Assembly (NCBI RefSeq): GCF_023721815.1
Contig: NZ_JAMDLI010000021.1
Coordinates: 266,282-330,281 of the forward strand
DNA length: 64,000 nt
Reading direction: 5' to 3'
Source of the DNA: Pleomorphomonas sp. JP5
Lineage (GTDB): Bacteria; Pseudomonadota; Alphaproteobacteria; Rhizobiales; Pleomorphomonadaceae
This document shows positions 24,752 to 34,524 of this stretch, one piece after another. The position numbers were made by a program, and so were the translations under genes. The notes under the pieces are model-generated. The model was not told where the DNA came from and made no database searches. It was given only the letters and a program-made list of their open reading frames with translations. Numbering within the stretch: the first letter of the stretch is position 1; the number at the start of each line of letters is the position of its first letter.

Positions 24752-26091
24752 CACTCGGCCGCCTTGCCTGCGGTGTCGGCATGCGTGGTTCCGCGACCGA
24801 CGCTGGTGTAGCTGAAGCCGTGCTTTTCGACCTCGTCGGCACGGTAGATGTTGCGGAGGTCGACCAGCACCGGCGCCTTCATCACGGCCTTGAGGCGGGG
24901 AAAATCAAGCGCCCGGAACTCGTTCCACTCGGTGACGATGCAGAGCGCATCCGCCCCCTCGGCGGCTTCATAGGCGCTGCCGACATAGGCGATGCCGTCG
25001 ATCAGCTTCCTGGCGTTGTCCATGCCCTCGGGGTCGAAGCCGCGCACCTTGGCGCCGGCGTCCTGCAAGGCCTGGATGATGGAGATGGCCGGGCTGTCAC
25101 GCATGTCGTCGGTCATCGGCTTGAAGGTCAGGCCGAGCACGGCCACCGTCTTGCCGCGCACGTCACCGCCCACCGCTTGAACCACCTTGCGCGCCATCGC
25201 CCGCTTGCGCGTGTCGTTGACGGCAACGGTGGTTTCGATGAGACGGATCGGGCTGTCGTAATCCTGGGCGGTCTTGACGAGGGCCAGCGTATCTTTCGGA
25301 AAGCAGGAGCCACCGTAGCCGGGGCCGGCGTGCAGGAACTTGCCGCCGATGCGGCCGTCGAGGCCGATGCCGCGCGCCACCTGCTGCACGTCGGCGCCCA
25401 CCTTCTCGCAGAGATCGGCGATCTCGTTGATGAAGGTGATCTTCATGGCCAGGAAGGCGTTGCCGGCATACTTGATCAGCTCGGAGGTGCGGCGCTTGGT
25501 GAACAGAAGCGGCGCCTGGTTGAGATAGAGCGGCCGGTAGACCTCGGTCATCACCTCGCGCGCCCGCTCGTCCTCGTAGCCGATGACGATGCGGTCGGGC
25601 CGCTTGAAGTCGTCGATGGCCGCGCCTTCGCGCAGGAACTCGGGGTTGGAGACGACGGCGACGTCGGCATCCGGGTTGGTCTCGCGAATGATGCGCTCGA
25701 CCTCGTCACCGGTGCCGACCGGCACGGTCGACTTGGTGACCACCACGGTGAAGCCCTTCACGGCAGCGGCGATCTCGCGAGCGGCGGCGTAGACGTAGGA
25801 CAGATCGGCATGGCCATCACCGCGCCGCGACGGCGTGCCGACGGCAATGAACACCACGTCGGCCTCGGCTACCGGACCGGCAAGGTCGGTCGTGAAGGTC
25901 AACCGACCCGCCTTGACGTTGGCGGCGACCAAAGCATCGAGACCGGGCTCATAGATGGGGATCTCGCCACGCTCCAGCGCGTCGATCTTTTCCGCAGCCT
26001 TGTCCATGCACACCACGTCATGGCCGAAATCGGCGAAGCACGTCCCCGATACAAGGCCGACGTAGCCAGAACCAATCATCACGATCTTCAC
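24751..26091 (-). CDS. ugd: UDP-glucose 6-dehydrogenase
   Basis: This 446-residue enzyme oxidises UDP-glucose to UDP-glucuronate with two NAD+. The Rossmann motif [20 protein letters not shown] is at the N-terminus. The catalytic cysteine is in [12 protein letters not shown] near residue 260, and the third domain is complete ([17 protein letters not shown]). Its length is typical of the UDP-glucose/GDP-mannose dehydrogenase family. It is followed with a one-base overlap by the 4-epimerase, forming a two-gene operon from glucose to galacturonate sugar nucleotides. It is divergent from tetR across about 200 bases with no obvious shared operator. Confidence 0.94.
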   Translation of the reverse strand: MKIVMIGSGYVGLVSGTCFADFGHDVVCMDKAAEKIDALERGEIPIYEPGLDALVAANVKAGRLTFTTDLAGPVAEADVVFIAVGTPSRRGDGHADLSYVYAAAREIAAAVKGFTVVVTKSTVPVGTGDEVERIIRETNPDADVAVVSNPEFLREGAAIDDFKRPDRIVIGYEDERAREVMTEVYRPLYLNQAPLLFTKRRTSELIKYAGNAFLAMKITFINEIADLCEKVGADVQQVARGIGLDGRIGGKFLHAGPGYGGSCFPKDTLALVKTAQDYDSPIRLIETTVAVNDTRKRAMARKVVQAVGGDVRGKTVAVLGLTFKPMTDDMRDSPAISIIQALQDAGAKVRGFDPEGMDNARKLIDGIAYVGSAYEAAEGADALCIVTEWNEFRALDFPRLKAVMKAPVLVDLRNIYRADEVEKHGFSYTSVGRGTTHADTAGKAAE

Positions 26092-26290
26092 GGCAAGCTC
26101 TCCTGAAACGGCGCGTCGTCTGGCCTTCAGTTCGGCGCCGAAGTGGCTCGGTGTCTATTGCTCTACTTCGGGGCCGTCATTTCACGGCGGACCGTCATTG
26201 TCGAGTGGCTTTGGGCAATGTCGCTCTGCCGTTGTGTAGCTTGACCAAACGCTGATGGTCGATGCGAGCCGAAAACGGTAGAGAACGTTT

Positions 26291-26899
26291 ATGGCAAGAC
26301 GGTCCTGGCACAAAAGCGCCGATACGCGCACCGAAATACTCGACGAGGCAGAGCGCCAACTGCAGGCGGTCGGCTATGCCGCCATGACCATCGGATCGAT
26401 CGCCAAGGCGCTTGGCATGTCGCCGGCCAATGTCTTCAAGAACTTTGGCAACAAGTCCGGACTGATCGACGCGGTCGCGCTTCGCTGGGTAATGGAAATG
26501 GACGCGGCCATCGAGACCACGGCCCATATACCATCGGCGTCGAAGAGGCTTCGGGCGATGGCGCACCTTATTCTCAAGACGCATCTCGATCGGGGCGATA
26601 CGCCGGCGCGTCTCGCCATCATGATCGGTTTCGGTTCCACTCCGCCGCCAAGTGCGCTCGCTTTCTTTCATCGTTTGCTGCAACGGCTGGAGAGGTTGAT
26701 CGAGGAAGGCGTTTCCGCCGGCGAGTTCGCGCCCTGCGATGGCCCCGTAACCGCAGCCGCCGTATGTGATTGTCTGATCACCATTCTCGACCCGGCCGCC
26801 GTGTTGCGCGGGCGGAGCATTTTCACGGTGGAGGAGATGACGAGAAAGTGTGATCACCTGATCGATTTCGTGATCCGAGGGCTCGCCCATCGCGCTTGA
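26291..26899 (+). CDS. TetR/AcrR-family transcriptional regulator
   Basis: This 202-residue regulator has a TetR-type helix-turn-helix in residues 12-58 (TEILDEAERQL, then IGSIAKALGMSPANVFKNFG). A variable helical ligand-binding domain follows. It lies on the same strand immediately upstream of an outer-membrane factor, adaptor and RND pump, which makes it the likely local repressor of the efflux operon. The 302-base gap that follows contains the likely operator, but I could not single out a convincing palindrome. It begins at ATG 26291; the sequence upstream is AT-richer than average. The ligand is unknown. Confidence 0.9.
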   Translation: MARRSWHKSADTRTEILDEAERQLQAVGYAAMTIGSIAKALGMSPANVFKNFGNKSGLIDAVALRWVMEMDAAIETTAHIPSASKRLRAMAHLILKTHLDRGDTPARLAIMIGFGSTPPPSALAFFHRLLQRLERLIEEGVSAGEFAPCDGPVTAAAVCDCLITILDPAAVLRGRSIFTVEEMTRKCDHLIDFVIRGLAHRA

Positions 26900-27201
26900 A
26901 AAGTGATAATCCGCCGAATATGGTACTTTTTGCCGGTTCGCTACAGTCGGCGGGCGAGGTCGGGCTCCTTGGATTGTTCACATTGTCGTTCTGGCTTTGC
27001 TCGCGGATTGACTTTGGGGTCTGGCGAACGTCTTCTCCGATTCCGTATGCAATCACGACTTTTGGTCGCTATCGCCGGCTGGTCGGAGTTTTCTGGCCCT
27101 ATCATACGAGCGGTCGATCGTGTGGTCGTCTCTTGGTTGTGTTATGACCGTTCGGGGCGCATATCCCGTCGGATGTTTCGTCTTGTGGGGTGGGGGCGTT
27201 G
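26900..27201. other. intergenic region upstream of the RND efflux operon
   Basis: This gap of 302 bases contains no convincing ORF. It is less GC-rich than its surroundings and T-rich on the plus strand, as expected for a promoter region. A TTGACT at about 27007 lacks a proper -10. The segment around 27103-27122 (ACGAGCGGTCGATCGTGTGG) has partial dyad symmetry and could be part of a TetR operator. This is weak. Confidence 0.4.
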
Positions 27202-28689
27202 ATGAGACCGGCTCGGCTTGTTTCTCTTTTTCTGTCGGTGACGATGCTCGCCGGCTGCGCGGTTGGTCCGGATTTCGAGCGCCCCGCGCTTGATCCGGGC
27301 GCTGGTTATCTGGGATCGGGTGATGCCACGGCCGGTCGTGCGACCGGTACAAACATCGCTTACGCCGCAGAAGTGCCGGGCCGCTGGTGGGAGCTCTTCC
27401 GCAACAAGGATCTCGACGCCCTCATGAAGCAGGCGATCGAGAGAAATCCCGATCTGGACGCGGCAAGGGCGACTCTCAAGCAAGCCAACGAGACGGCACT
27501 CGCAGCAGGCGGCAGCCTGTTCCCCAGTCTCTCGCTATCCGGTAGTGCAACGCGCGCCGACTCCACCGGTTCCACGAACGTCGGCATCTACACGCTCTAT
27601 AGCGTCGCGCCGTCCCTGTCCTATCCCCTCGATATCTTCGGCGGGACTCGCCGATCCGTGGAAGCGGCGCAGGCGGCAGCCGAGGCGCAAGGCTTCACCG
27701 CCGAAGCAACCTACCTGACGGTGACTTCCAGTCTGGCGAAAGCGGTCATTCAGGAAGCTTCGTATCGCGAACAGATCGCCGCCTCGCAGGAGGTGATTGC
27801 TTCCTACAGGGAGCTGCTCGACGTTCTCAACAATCAGGTCAACGTCGGTACGGCCGCGCGGGCGAACGTCCTGCAGCAACAGGCGGCGCTGGCGCAGGCC
27901 CAGGCTTCCTTGCCGGCTCTTCAAAAGGCCTTGGCGCTACAGCAGAACACCATCGCAACGCTGGTCGGCGATTTCCCGAATCAATATGCGTCCCGCAAGT
28001 TCCGCATCTCGGGTCTCCGGATGCCGCATGCGCTGCCGCTCAGCGTGCCGTCGGCCCTTGTCGAGCAGAGGCCGGACATAAGGGCGGCGGAGGCGCAGTT
28101 GCATCGCGCGTCGGCCGAGATCGGCGTTGCAACCGCCGCCATGTTGCCGCAGCTTACGCTCTCTGCCTCGCTTCCATCGTCGGCCGCGGAGATTGGCGAT
28201 TTGTTTGCGTCCAGCACGACTGGCTGGAGCATCGCCGCCGGTCTCGCACAGCCGATCTTCCGGGGGGGTACGCTTGTTCACAACAAGCGGGCGTCCGAAG
28301 CGGCCTATGAAGCTGCCCTTGCTAATTATCGCTCTTCGGTGCTCGCCGCCTTCAGGGACGTGGCCAACGCCCTCCGTGCCTTGCAGCATGATCGGCAGGC
28401 CCTGGCCGGGTACTTCGCGGCCGAAAAAGCAGCCAAGGATAGTCTCGACCTTTCGCAGACCTTGTTCAAGGCGGGGACCGCTTCCTACACCGATGTTCTG
28501 ACGGCGCAGACGACCTACCAGTCCGCGCGGCTTGCCCGTGCTTCGGCCGAGGCGTCACGCTACCTCGATGCGGTGGCGCTGTTCGAGGCTCTCGGCGGTG
28601 GCTGGTGGAACAGGCCGGACAACCTCGCCTCGCTGGCCAATACCGATCCTCAGAAAACGATGCCTTCCGTATCCGGAGAGAAGAAGTGA
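27202..28689 (+). CDS. outer-membrane efflux lipoprotein (NodT/OprM family)
   Basis: This 495-residue outer-membrane factor has a lipoprotein signal peptide ending in the lipobox LAGC, with Cys19 as the acylated residue. Two tandem outer-membrane efflux (OEP) repeats follow. Typical segments are AVGPDFERP after the lipobox, PGRWWELFRNKDLD near residue 65 and VEQRPDIRAAEAQL in the middle. It forms the trimeric TolC-like exit duct of the tripartite pump. ATG 27202 was chosen because a GGGGG-like site lies just upstream; GTG 27190 is possible. It overlaps the adaptor gene by GTGA. Having the duct gene first in the operon is a less common order. Confidence 0.92.
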   Translation: MRPARLVSLFLSVTMLAGCAVGPDFERPALDPGAGYLGSGDATAGRATGTNIAYAAEVPGRWWELFRNKDLDALMKQAIERNPDLDAARATLKQANETALAAGGSLFPSLSLSGSATRADSTGSTNVGIYTLYSVAPSLSYPLDIFGGTRRSVEAAQAAAEAQGFTAEATYLTVTSSLAKAVIQEASYREQIAASQEVIASYRELLDVLNNQVNVGTAARANVLQQQAALAQAQASLPALQKALALQQNTIATLVGDFPNQYASRKFRISGLRMPHALPLSVPSALVEQRPDIRAAEAQLHRASAEIGVATAAMLPQLTLSASLPSSAAEIGDLFASSTTGWSIAAGLAQPIFRGGTLVHNKRASEAAYEAALANYRSSVLAAFRDVANALRALQHDRQALAGYFAAEKAAKDSLDLSQTLFKAGTASYTDVLTAQTTYQSARLARASAEASRYLDAVALFEALGGGWWNRPDNLASLANTDPQKTMPSVSGEKK

Positions 28690-29960
28690 CGAACCTCAAG
28701 AAGCTGGCTGGCGGCGTGTTGCTGCTTGGCCTCGCGTTGCCGCTGGTCTCCGGCTGCGAACAGGTAGGCGCCGTTCTGCACAAGGCCGGCGACATGCTGG
28801 GTGCCAAGAGCGGTGGCGCGCCCGCCGGCGCACCCGGCGGCGGAATGCCGCCCGGAATGCAGATGCCGACTCCGCAGGTCGGTTTCATCGTCGTTCATCC
28901 CACCTCGGCGCCGATCGTCGAGGAAGTGGCCGGTCGCACCACGGCATCCGCTGTGGCGGAGATCCGCCCGCAGGTCGGTGGCATCATCGAAAAGCGGGTT
29001 TTCGAAGAGGGCTCACGCGTAAAAGCGGGAGACGTGCTCTATCGGATCGACGCCCGATCGTATCAGGCGACCCTTGATGCCGCCAAGGCAGAGCTCGAAC
29101 GGGCGGAGGCCAGTGTGCCGAGCGCTCAGGCCAAGTTCGATCGCTACCAGGAGCTCGCCAACGTCAACGGCGTGTCCAAGCAGGACATCGACGAAGCCCG
29201 TTCGGCGCTTTTGCAGGCCAAGGCTGCGGCGGCCGCCGCAGCTTCGGCTGTCCGCACGGCGGAGATCAATCTCGGTTATACCGAGGTAAAGGCACCTATC
29301 TCCGGATTGATCGGCCGCTCTTCGGTGACCGAGGGCGCCCTCGTCACGGCGGGGCAGGCCACCGCGCTTGCCACCATCCGCCAGATCGACCCAATCTACG
29401 TCGACCTCAGCGCTTCAAGCACCAGCATGAGTCACATGCGGCAGGTAATCGAACGCGATGGTGTGTCGGCGGGCAAGGAGGGGCCCAAGGTTACCCTCAA
29501 GCTCGACGACAACTCGATCTACGAAAAGGTTGGTCGGATCATCTCGACGGACGCCAACGTCGACGAGACCACTGACACCGTGACTGTTCGGTCGAGTTTC
29601 GCCAATCCCAAGCTCTTGCTTCTGCCGGGCATGTATGTGCGAGCCGCCGTCGAGATCGGCACCGAGAACAACGTCTATCTGCTGCCACAACGGGCTGTGA
29701 GCCGTAGCGTGACGGGACAGGCTACGGCCTATTTCCTGACGCCCGACAACAAGGTTGAGGCCCGAACCCTGAAGGCCGACCGGGCTATCGGATTCAACTG
29801 GGTGGTGGACGAGGACGTGTCGGACGGTGATCGGCTGATCATCGAAGGTGTGCAGAAGATTCGCCCTGGCATGGAGGTCAAAGTTGCCGAGGTGGAACTT
29901 GGCGCCGACGGCCTCGTGAAGCCGAAAGCTCCCGAGGCGGCACCGGCCAAGGCTCCCTGA
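28686..29960 (+). CDS. RND efflux periplasmic adaptor (membrane fusion protein)
   Basis: This 424-residue periplasmic lipoprotein bridges the pump and the outer-membrane duct. The start is GTG 28686, overlapping the upstream stop (GTGA), with GGAGAG just before it. The signal peptide ends in the lipobox VSGC (Cys24). A glycine/proline-rich linker with repeated GGAPAG-like units follows. The lipoyl and helical-hairpin domains come next (VAEIRPQVGGIIEKRVFEEG through TAEINLGYTEVKAPISGLIG), then the beta-barrel part. It resembles AcrA/MexA-type adaptors. The C-terminus is rich in Ala, Pro and Lys. It is followed after 127 bases by the pump gene. Confidence 0.93.
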   Translation: MTNLKKLAGGVLLLGLALPLVSGCEQVGAVLHKAGDMLGAKSGGAPAGAPGGGMPPGMQMPTPQVGFIVVHPTSAPIVEEVAGRTTASAVAEIRPQVGGIIEKRVFEEGSRVKAGDVLYRIDARSYQATLDAAKAELERAEASVPSAQAKFDRYQELANVNGVSKQDIDEARSALLQAKAAAAAAASAVRTAEINLGYTEVKAPISGLIGRSSVTEGALVTAGQATALATIRQIDPIYVDLSASSTSMSHMRQVIERDGVSAGKEGPKVTLKLDDNSIYEKVGRIISTDANVDETTDTVTVRSSFANPKLLLLPGMYVRAAVEIGTENNVYLLPQRAVSRSVTGQATAYFLTPDNKVEARTLKADRAIGFNWVVDEDVSDGDRLIIEGVQKIRPGMEVKVAEVELGADGLVKPKAPEAAPAKAP

Positions 29961-30087
29961 TTTATCCATTCGGGTCGGTTGGCGGCCTAGGTCGCCGCCG
30001 ATCCGACCCGCAGCGCTCGCGATGCGCTCATCGATTTCGCTTCCGGATTCGCCCTGATGCGGCGGACCGACCTCGTCGAGGCAAGAC

Positions 30088-33000
30088 ATGGCCCAGTTTT
30101 TCATCAATCGTCCCGTCTTCGCCTGGGTGATCGCCATCACCATCATGCTGGCGGGCCTTCTTGCCATATCGACGCTGTCGATCTCGCAATATCCGGAAAT
30201 CGCACCACCAACGGTGCGCATATCCGCCACCTATCCCGGTGCCAGCGCCGAGACCGTCGAGAATGCCGTGACCAAGGTCATCGAGCAGAACATGAACGGT
30301 CTCGACAATCTCACCTACATGGAATCGTCGTCGACATCCGACGGCTCGGCTTCGATCACCCTGACGTTCTCCAATAATGCCGACGGCGACATCGCGCAGA
30401 TGCAGGTGCAGAACAAGCTGCAACTCGTCGAGTCACAGTTACCCGATGCGGTGATCGATCAGGGGCTCAGAGTCACCAAGTCGACCAGTTCCTTCCTTAT
30501 GGCGGTGGGCCTGGTTTCCACCGACGGCAAGCTCACCGGCACTGATCTTTCCGACGTCGTTTCCACACGCCTCGAGGATCAGTTGCGCCGCGTTGAAGGT
30601 GTCGGTGACCTGATGACCTTCGGCGGTGGCTACGCCATGCGCCTCTGGCTCGATCCGGACAAGCTCAACAAGTTCACGTTGACGCCGAGTGATGTGAGCG
30701 CCGCCGTTCGCGCTCAAAACACGCAGGTTTCGGCCGGACAGCTTGGTGGCCGGCCTGCTGCGCCAGGGGTGCAGCTCAGCGCGACCATCACTGCCCAGAG
30801 CCAGCTGCAGACGCCCGAGCAGTTCCGCAACATCATTCTGAAGACGCAGAGCGATGGTTCGATCGTCCGCCTGGGGGATGTCGCCCGCGTGGAGATCGGC
30901 TCGTCGAGTTATGCGGCCGATGCCTTTTATAACGGCAAGCCGGCGGCCGGCTTTGGCGTCAACCTGCAAAGCGGCGCCAACGCGCTGCGTACCGCGGAGA
31001 ACGTGCGTACCACCCTCGAGCGGCTGAAGCCGTCACTGCCGCAGAATGTCGATTACGTCTACGCATACGACACCACCCCCTTCGTGCAGCTGTCGATCGA
31101 CAAGGTGGTCGAGACGCTGATCGAGGCGGTCGTGCTGGTCTTCCTTGTGATGTATCTCTTCCTGCAGAACCTCAGGGCAACGCTGATCCCGGTCATCGCG
31201 GTTCCGGTTGTGCTGCTCGGTACCTTCGGCGTTCTGGCGGTGATGGGCTACTCCATCAACACACTGACGATGTTCGCCATGGTTCTGGCCATTGGTCTGT
31301 TGGTCGACGACGCCATTGTCGTGGTCGAAAACGTCGAACGCATCATGACCGAGGAAAAGCTGCATCCGAAGGCTGCGACGCAGAAATCGATGCGCGAGAT
31401 CACCAGCGCGCTGGTCGGTATCGCACTGGTGCTGTCGGCCGTGTTCGTCCCGATGGCCTTCATGGGTGGATCGACCGGCATCATCTACCGCCAGTTCTCG
31501 GTCACCATCGTGTCGGCCATGCTTTTGTCGGTCATTGTCGCCCTGGTTTTGACGCCGGCTCTTTGCGCCACGATGCTGAAGCCGACACATGGCGTCCACC
31601 GTGGGTTCTTCGGCTGGTTCAATCGTCGTTTTGACGACTCCTCCTCGCTTTTCCAGCGAACGGTTCGGGGCATCATCGGCCGTCCGATTCGTATGATCGT
31701 GGTTTTCCTGGCGTTGGTCGGCGGCGCCGCGTTCATGTTCGACAAGCTGCCGAGTTCGTTCATTCCACAAGAAGATCAGGGTGTTCTGCTCGCCATGATC
31801 CAGTTGCCCACCGGTGCCACCATGGAGCGCACCAAGCAGGTGACTGACCAGATGACCGACTACTTCCTGAAGAACGAGCCGGACGCAGTTGAAAGCGTCA
31901 TGGGGATCACCGGTTTCTCCTTCGCCGGTTCGGGGCAGAACGCAGGTCTCGCCTTCATTCGTCTGAAGGATTTCGAGAAGCGCACCGATCCGCGACTGTC
32001 GGCCCAAGCGGTCGTCGGCCGAGCCATGGGTGCGCTGTCGCAGATCAAGGACGCCATGATCTTCACGTTGCTGCCGCCGGCCATGCCGGGCCTCGGTATC
32101 TCCGGCGGCTTCGACATGTACCTGCAGGACAACGCGGGCAACGGCCGCGCCGCCCTTGAGGCGGCTCGTGACCAAATCCTGATGCAGGCGAATCAGAGTC
32201 CCAAGCTGATGGCCGTTCGCGAGAACTCCCAGGCCAATCAGATGCAGCTGCACGTCAACATCAATCAGGAAAAGGCAACGGCGCTCGGCATCAGTCTGGC
32301 GGATATCAACTCGATCATCACCACCGCCTGGGCCGGTTCCTACGTCAACGACTTCATCGACCGCGGCGAGATCAAGCCGGTCTACCTTCAGGGTGACGCT
32401 CCCTTCCGCATGACGCCCAACGACTTCAATCGCTGGTACGCTCGCAATGCGTCCGGTGAAATGGTGCCGTTCTCGTCCTTCGTCGATACGAACTGGTCCT
32501 ATGGGCCGCCGAAGCTGTCGCGCTTCAACGGTGTCTCGGCCATCAACATTCAGGGCTCTGCCGGCTTCGGCACCTCCTCGGGCGAGGCCATGAACCAGAT
32601 GGAGACCCTCGTGGCCGAACAAGGGGGAGGGTACACTACGGGCTGGATCGGGCTTTCCTATCAGGAGCGGCTTTCCGGCGCCCAGGCGAACATGCTTTAC
32701 GCGGTGTCCTTCCTGGTGGTGTTCCTCTGCCTCGCGGCTCTCTACGAGAGCTGGACGATCCCGTTCGCGGTCATGCTGTCGGTGCCGATCTCTGTTCTCG
32801 GCACCCTGCTCGCCGGGTACCTTTTCGATCAGTCCAACGACGTCTATCTCAAGGTCGGCCTGCTGACGACGATCGGTCTTGCGGCGAAAAACGCCATTCT
32901 GATCGTCGAGTTTGCCCGCGATCTTCAGCGCCAGGGCGAGGGGCTGATCGAGGCGGCACTGCACGCCGCGCGGATCCGTCTCCGTCCGATCATCATGACG

Positions 33001-33222
33001 TCGCTAGCCTTCATTCTGGGCGTGACGCCTCTGGCCATTGCTACTGGCGCGGGCTCAGCTGCGCAGAACGCCATCGGCATCGGCGTGATGGGCGGCATGA
33101 TCGCCTCCGTCACGGTCGGATTGTTCTTCGTGCCGCTGCTGTTCTATATCGTCATGCGAACGAGCGAGCGTCTTGGCTGGAACAACCGACCTCCGGAAGA
33201 CGAGGCGGCGGCCGAGATCTGA
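30088..33222 (+). CDS. RND multidrug efflux pump, AcrB/MexB (HAE1) type
   Basis: This 1044-residue inner-membrane proton antiporter has the length and layout of the HAE1 family: twelve membrane helices with two large periplasmic loops. Diagnostic segments are MAQFFINRPVFAWVIAI at the start, GLLVDDAIVVVENVERIM with the proton-relay aspartates near residue 410, and FAGSGQNAGLAFIRLKD in the second loop. VGLLTTIGLAAKNAILIVEF is near residue 940. Such pumps expel hydrophobic drugs, dyes, bile salts or plant compounds. Together with the upstream adaptor and duct it makes a complete tripartite system, likely repressed by the adjacent TetR protein. A strong terminator follows 22 bases after the stop. 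Confidence 0.95.
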   Translation: MAQFFINRPVFAWVIAITIMLAGLLAISTLSISQYPEIAPPTVRISATYPGASAETVENAVTKVIEQNMNGLDNLTYMESSSTSDGSASITLTFSNNADGDIAQMQVQNKLQLVESQLPDAVIDQGLRVTKSTSSFLMAVGLVSTDGKLTGTDLSDVVSTRLEDQLRRVEGVGDLMTFGGGYAMRLWLDPDKLNKFTLTPSDVSAAVRAQNTQVSAGQLGGRPAAPGVQLSATITAQSQLQTPEQFRNIILKTQSDGSIVRLGDVARVEIGSSSYAADAFYNGKPAAGFGVNLQSGANALRTAENVRTTLERLKPSLPQNVDYVYAYDTTPFVQLSIDKVVETLIEAVVLVFLVMYLFLQNLRATLIPVIAVPVVLLGTFGVLAVMGYSINTLTMFAMVLAIGLLVDDAIVVVENVERIMTEEKLHPKAATQKSMREITSALVGIALVLSAVFVPMAFMGGSTGIIYRQFSVTIVSAMLLSVIVALVLTPALCATMLKPTHGVHRGFFGWFNRRFDDSSSLFQRTVRGIIGRPIRMIVVFLALVGGAAFMFDKLPSSFIPQEDQGVLLAMIQLPTGATMERTKQVTDQMTDYFLKNEPDAVESVMGITGFSFAGSGQNAGLAFIRLKDFEKRTDPRLSAQAVVGRAMGALSQIKDAMIFTLLPPAMPGLGISGGFDMYLQDNAGNGRAALEAARDQILMQANQSPKLMAVRENSQANQMQLHVNINQEKATALGISLADINSIITTAWAGSYVNDFIDRGEIKPVYLQGDAPFRMTPNDFNRWYARNASGEMVPFSSFVDTNWSYGPPKLSRFNGVSAINIQGSAGFGTSSGEAMNQMETLVAEQGGGYTTGWIGLSYQERLSGAQANMLYAVSFLVVFLCLAALYESWTIPFAVMLSVPISVLGTLLAGYLFDQSNDVYLKVGLLTTIGLAAKNAILIVEFARDLQRQGEGLIEAALHAARIRLRPIIMTSLAFILGVTPLAIATGAGSAAQNAIGIGVMGGMIASVTVGLFFVPLLFYIVMRTSERLGWNNRPPEDEAAAEI

Positions 33223-33244
33223 GGTCAAAGAGAGCGATGAACAG

Positions 33245-33275
33245 AAAACCCCGGCAGTGTCCGGGGTTTTCTTTT
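33245..33275 (+). terminator. intrinsic terminator of the RND efflux operon
   Basis: A perfect 10-base stem AAAACCCCGG/CCGGGGTTTT with a 6-base loop runs into TTTTCTTTT. It is a textbook Rho-independent terminator 22 bases after the pump stop codon. Confidence 0.93.
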
Positions 33276-33448
33276 GAGTCAGCATGGTTGGTCTCCGAAG
33301 AGGGAGTCGGACTCCTCCAAAATCGATGTATGTCGCTCGAAAATGGGTATGCTGCGTACCGGGGAATTTGTGTGATAAATAACCGAAGCCCGGATTGCTT
33401 GGGGAGCATGTCGGGTTCGATTTCTGGGAAAGAAGCCGGAGGAGCTCC

Positions 33449-34480
33449 ATGGAATATCGCAAACTCGGTCCAAGCGGCACCGTCGTGTCGGTCCATTGCC
33501 TAGGCACCATGACGTTTGGCGCCGAATCCGACGAGGCGACGTCGTTCCGCCTGGTCGATGATTTCTTCTCCGCTGGAGGCAACTTCATCGATACGGCGGA
33601 CGTGTATTCGGCCGGCGTTTCGGAAGAGATCGTCGGACGCTGGCTCAAGGCCCGGCCGACCGAGGCCCGGCAGGCGGTCATTGCAACCAAGGGGCGCTTT
33701 CCGATGGGAGCGGGCCCCAACGACGTAGGCCTGTCGCGCCGCCATCTTGGTGACGCTCTCGATGCCTCACTGCGCAGGCTCGGCGTCGAGCATGTCGACC
33801 TCTACCAGATGCACGCCTGGGACGCACTGACCCCGATCGAGGAGACGCTGCGCTTTCTTGACGACGCAGTCAGCGCCGGAAAGATCGCCTACTATGGTTT
33901 CTCCAACTATGTCGGCTGGCATATCGCCAAGGCGTCCGAGATCGCCAAGGCAAAGGGATACAGTCGGCCGGTGACGCTGCAACCGCAGTACAGCCTGCTG
34001 GTTCGCGACATCGAGCTGGAGATCGTCGATGCCTGTCTCGATGCCGGCATGGGAATGCTGCCTTGGTCGCCGTTGGGTGGTGGCTGGTTGTCGGGCAAGT
34101 ACAAGCGCGATCAACTGCCTTCCGGCTCGACGCGCCTCGGCGAGAATCCCAACCGAGGCATGGAAGCCTATGGTCCGCGCAATGCCGAAGAGCGTACATG
34201 GGCGATCATCGGGGCGGTCGAAGAGATTGCCAAGAGCCTTGGTGTCTCGATGTCACAGGTGGCGCTGGCCTGGCTCGCGGCTCGTCCGGCGGTCACGTCG
34301 GTCATTCTAGGGGCTCGCACGCCGGAGCAACTCGCCGACAATCTTCGCGCGGCGGACCTTCGTCTTGCCGATGAGGCAATGGAGCGCCTTACCGCCATCA
34401 GTGCGCCGACGCCGCCCGATTATCCGTACGGTGTTCAAGGCGTCGCCCAACGCCATCGCAAGCTTGTCGGTGGCCGTTGA
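33449..34480 (+). CDS. aldo/keto reductase
   Basis: This 343-residue NADPH-dependent aldo/keto reductase has the catalytic tetrad in place: Asp and Tyr in FIDTADVYSAG, Lys in ATKGRF and His in LYQMHAWD. The C-terminal cofactor-binding segment is VILGARTPEQLADNLRAADL. It resembles the YajO/YghZ or plant potassium-channel beta-subunit-like groups, reducing small aldehydes and ketones. ATG 33449 is preceded by GGAGGAG. It stands alone between the efflux operon terminator and a convergent membrane protein gene. The physiological substrate cannot be told. Confidence 0.92.
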   Translation: MEYRKLGPSGTVVSVHCLGTMTFGAESDEATSFRLVDDFFSAGGNFIDTADVYSAGVSEEIVGRWLKARPTEARQAVIATKGRFPMGAGPNDVGLSRRHLGDALDASLRRLGVEHVDLYQMHAWDALTPIEETLRFLDDAVSAGKIAYYGFSNYVGWHIAKASEIAKAKGYSRPVTLQPQYSLLVRDIELEIVDACLDAGMGMLPWSPLGGGWLSGKYKRDQLPSGSTRLGENPNRGMEAYGPRNAEERTWAIIGAVEEIAKSLGVSMSQVALAWLAARPAVTSVILGARTPEQLADNLRAADLRLADEAMERLTAISAPTPPDYPYGVQGVAQRHRKLVGGR

Positions 34481-34488
34481 AAACTCCG

Positions 34489-34524
34489 GGGTCGGGCGGG
34501 TGAGGCCCATCCGACCCTTTGGTT
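34489..34524. terminator. probable bidirectional terminator between convergent genes
   Basis: GGGTCGG (34489-34495) and CCGACCC (34511-34517) form a 7-base stem followed by TTTGGTTT on the plus strand. It lies 8 bases after the aldo/keto reductase stop and just before the end of the convergent O-antigen ligase-like gene. The T-tract is interrupted, so strength is uncertain. Confidence 0.6.

Noticed and set aside
24781..26106. 441-codon open frame on the plus strand opposite ugd
   Set aside because: It mirrors the whole ugd gene, has no recognisable motif and no ribosome binding site; ugd has all its catalytic motifs.
31033..32964. 643-codon open frame on the minus strand opposite the RND pump gene
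   Set aside because: It is His/Arg/Asp-rich low-complexity sequence, antisense to an unmistakable 1044-residue pump, and a typical shadow ORF of high-GC DNA.
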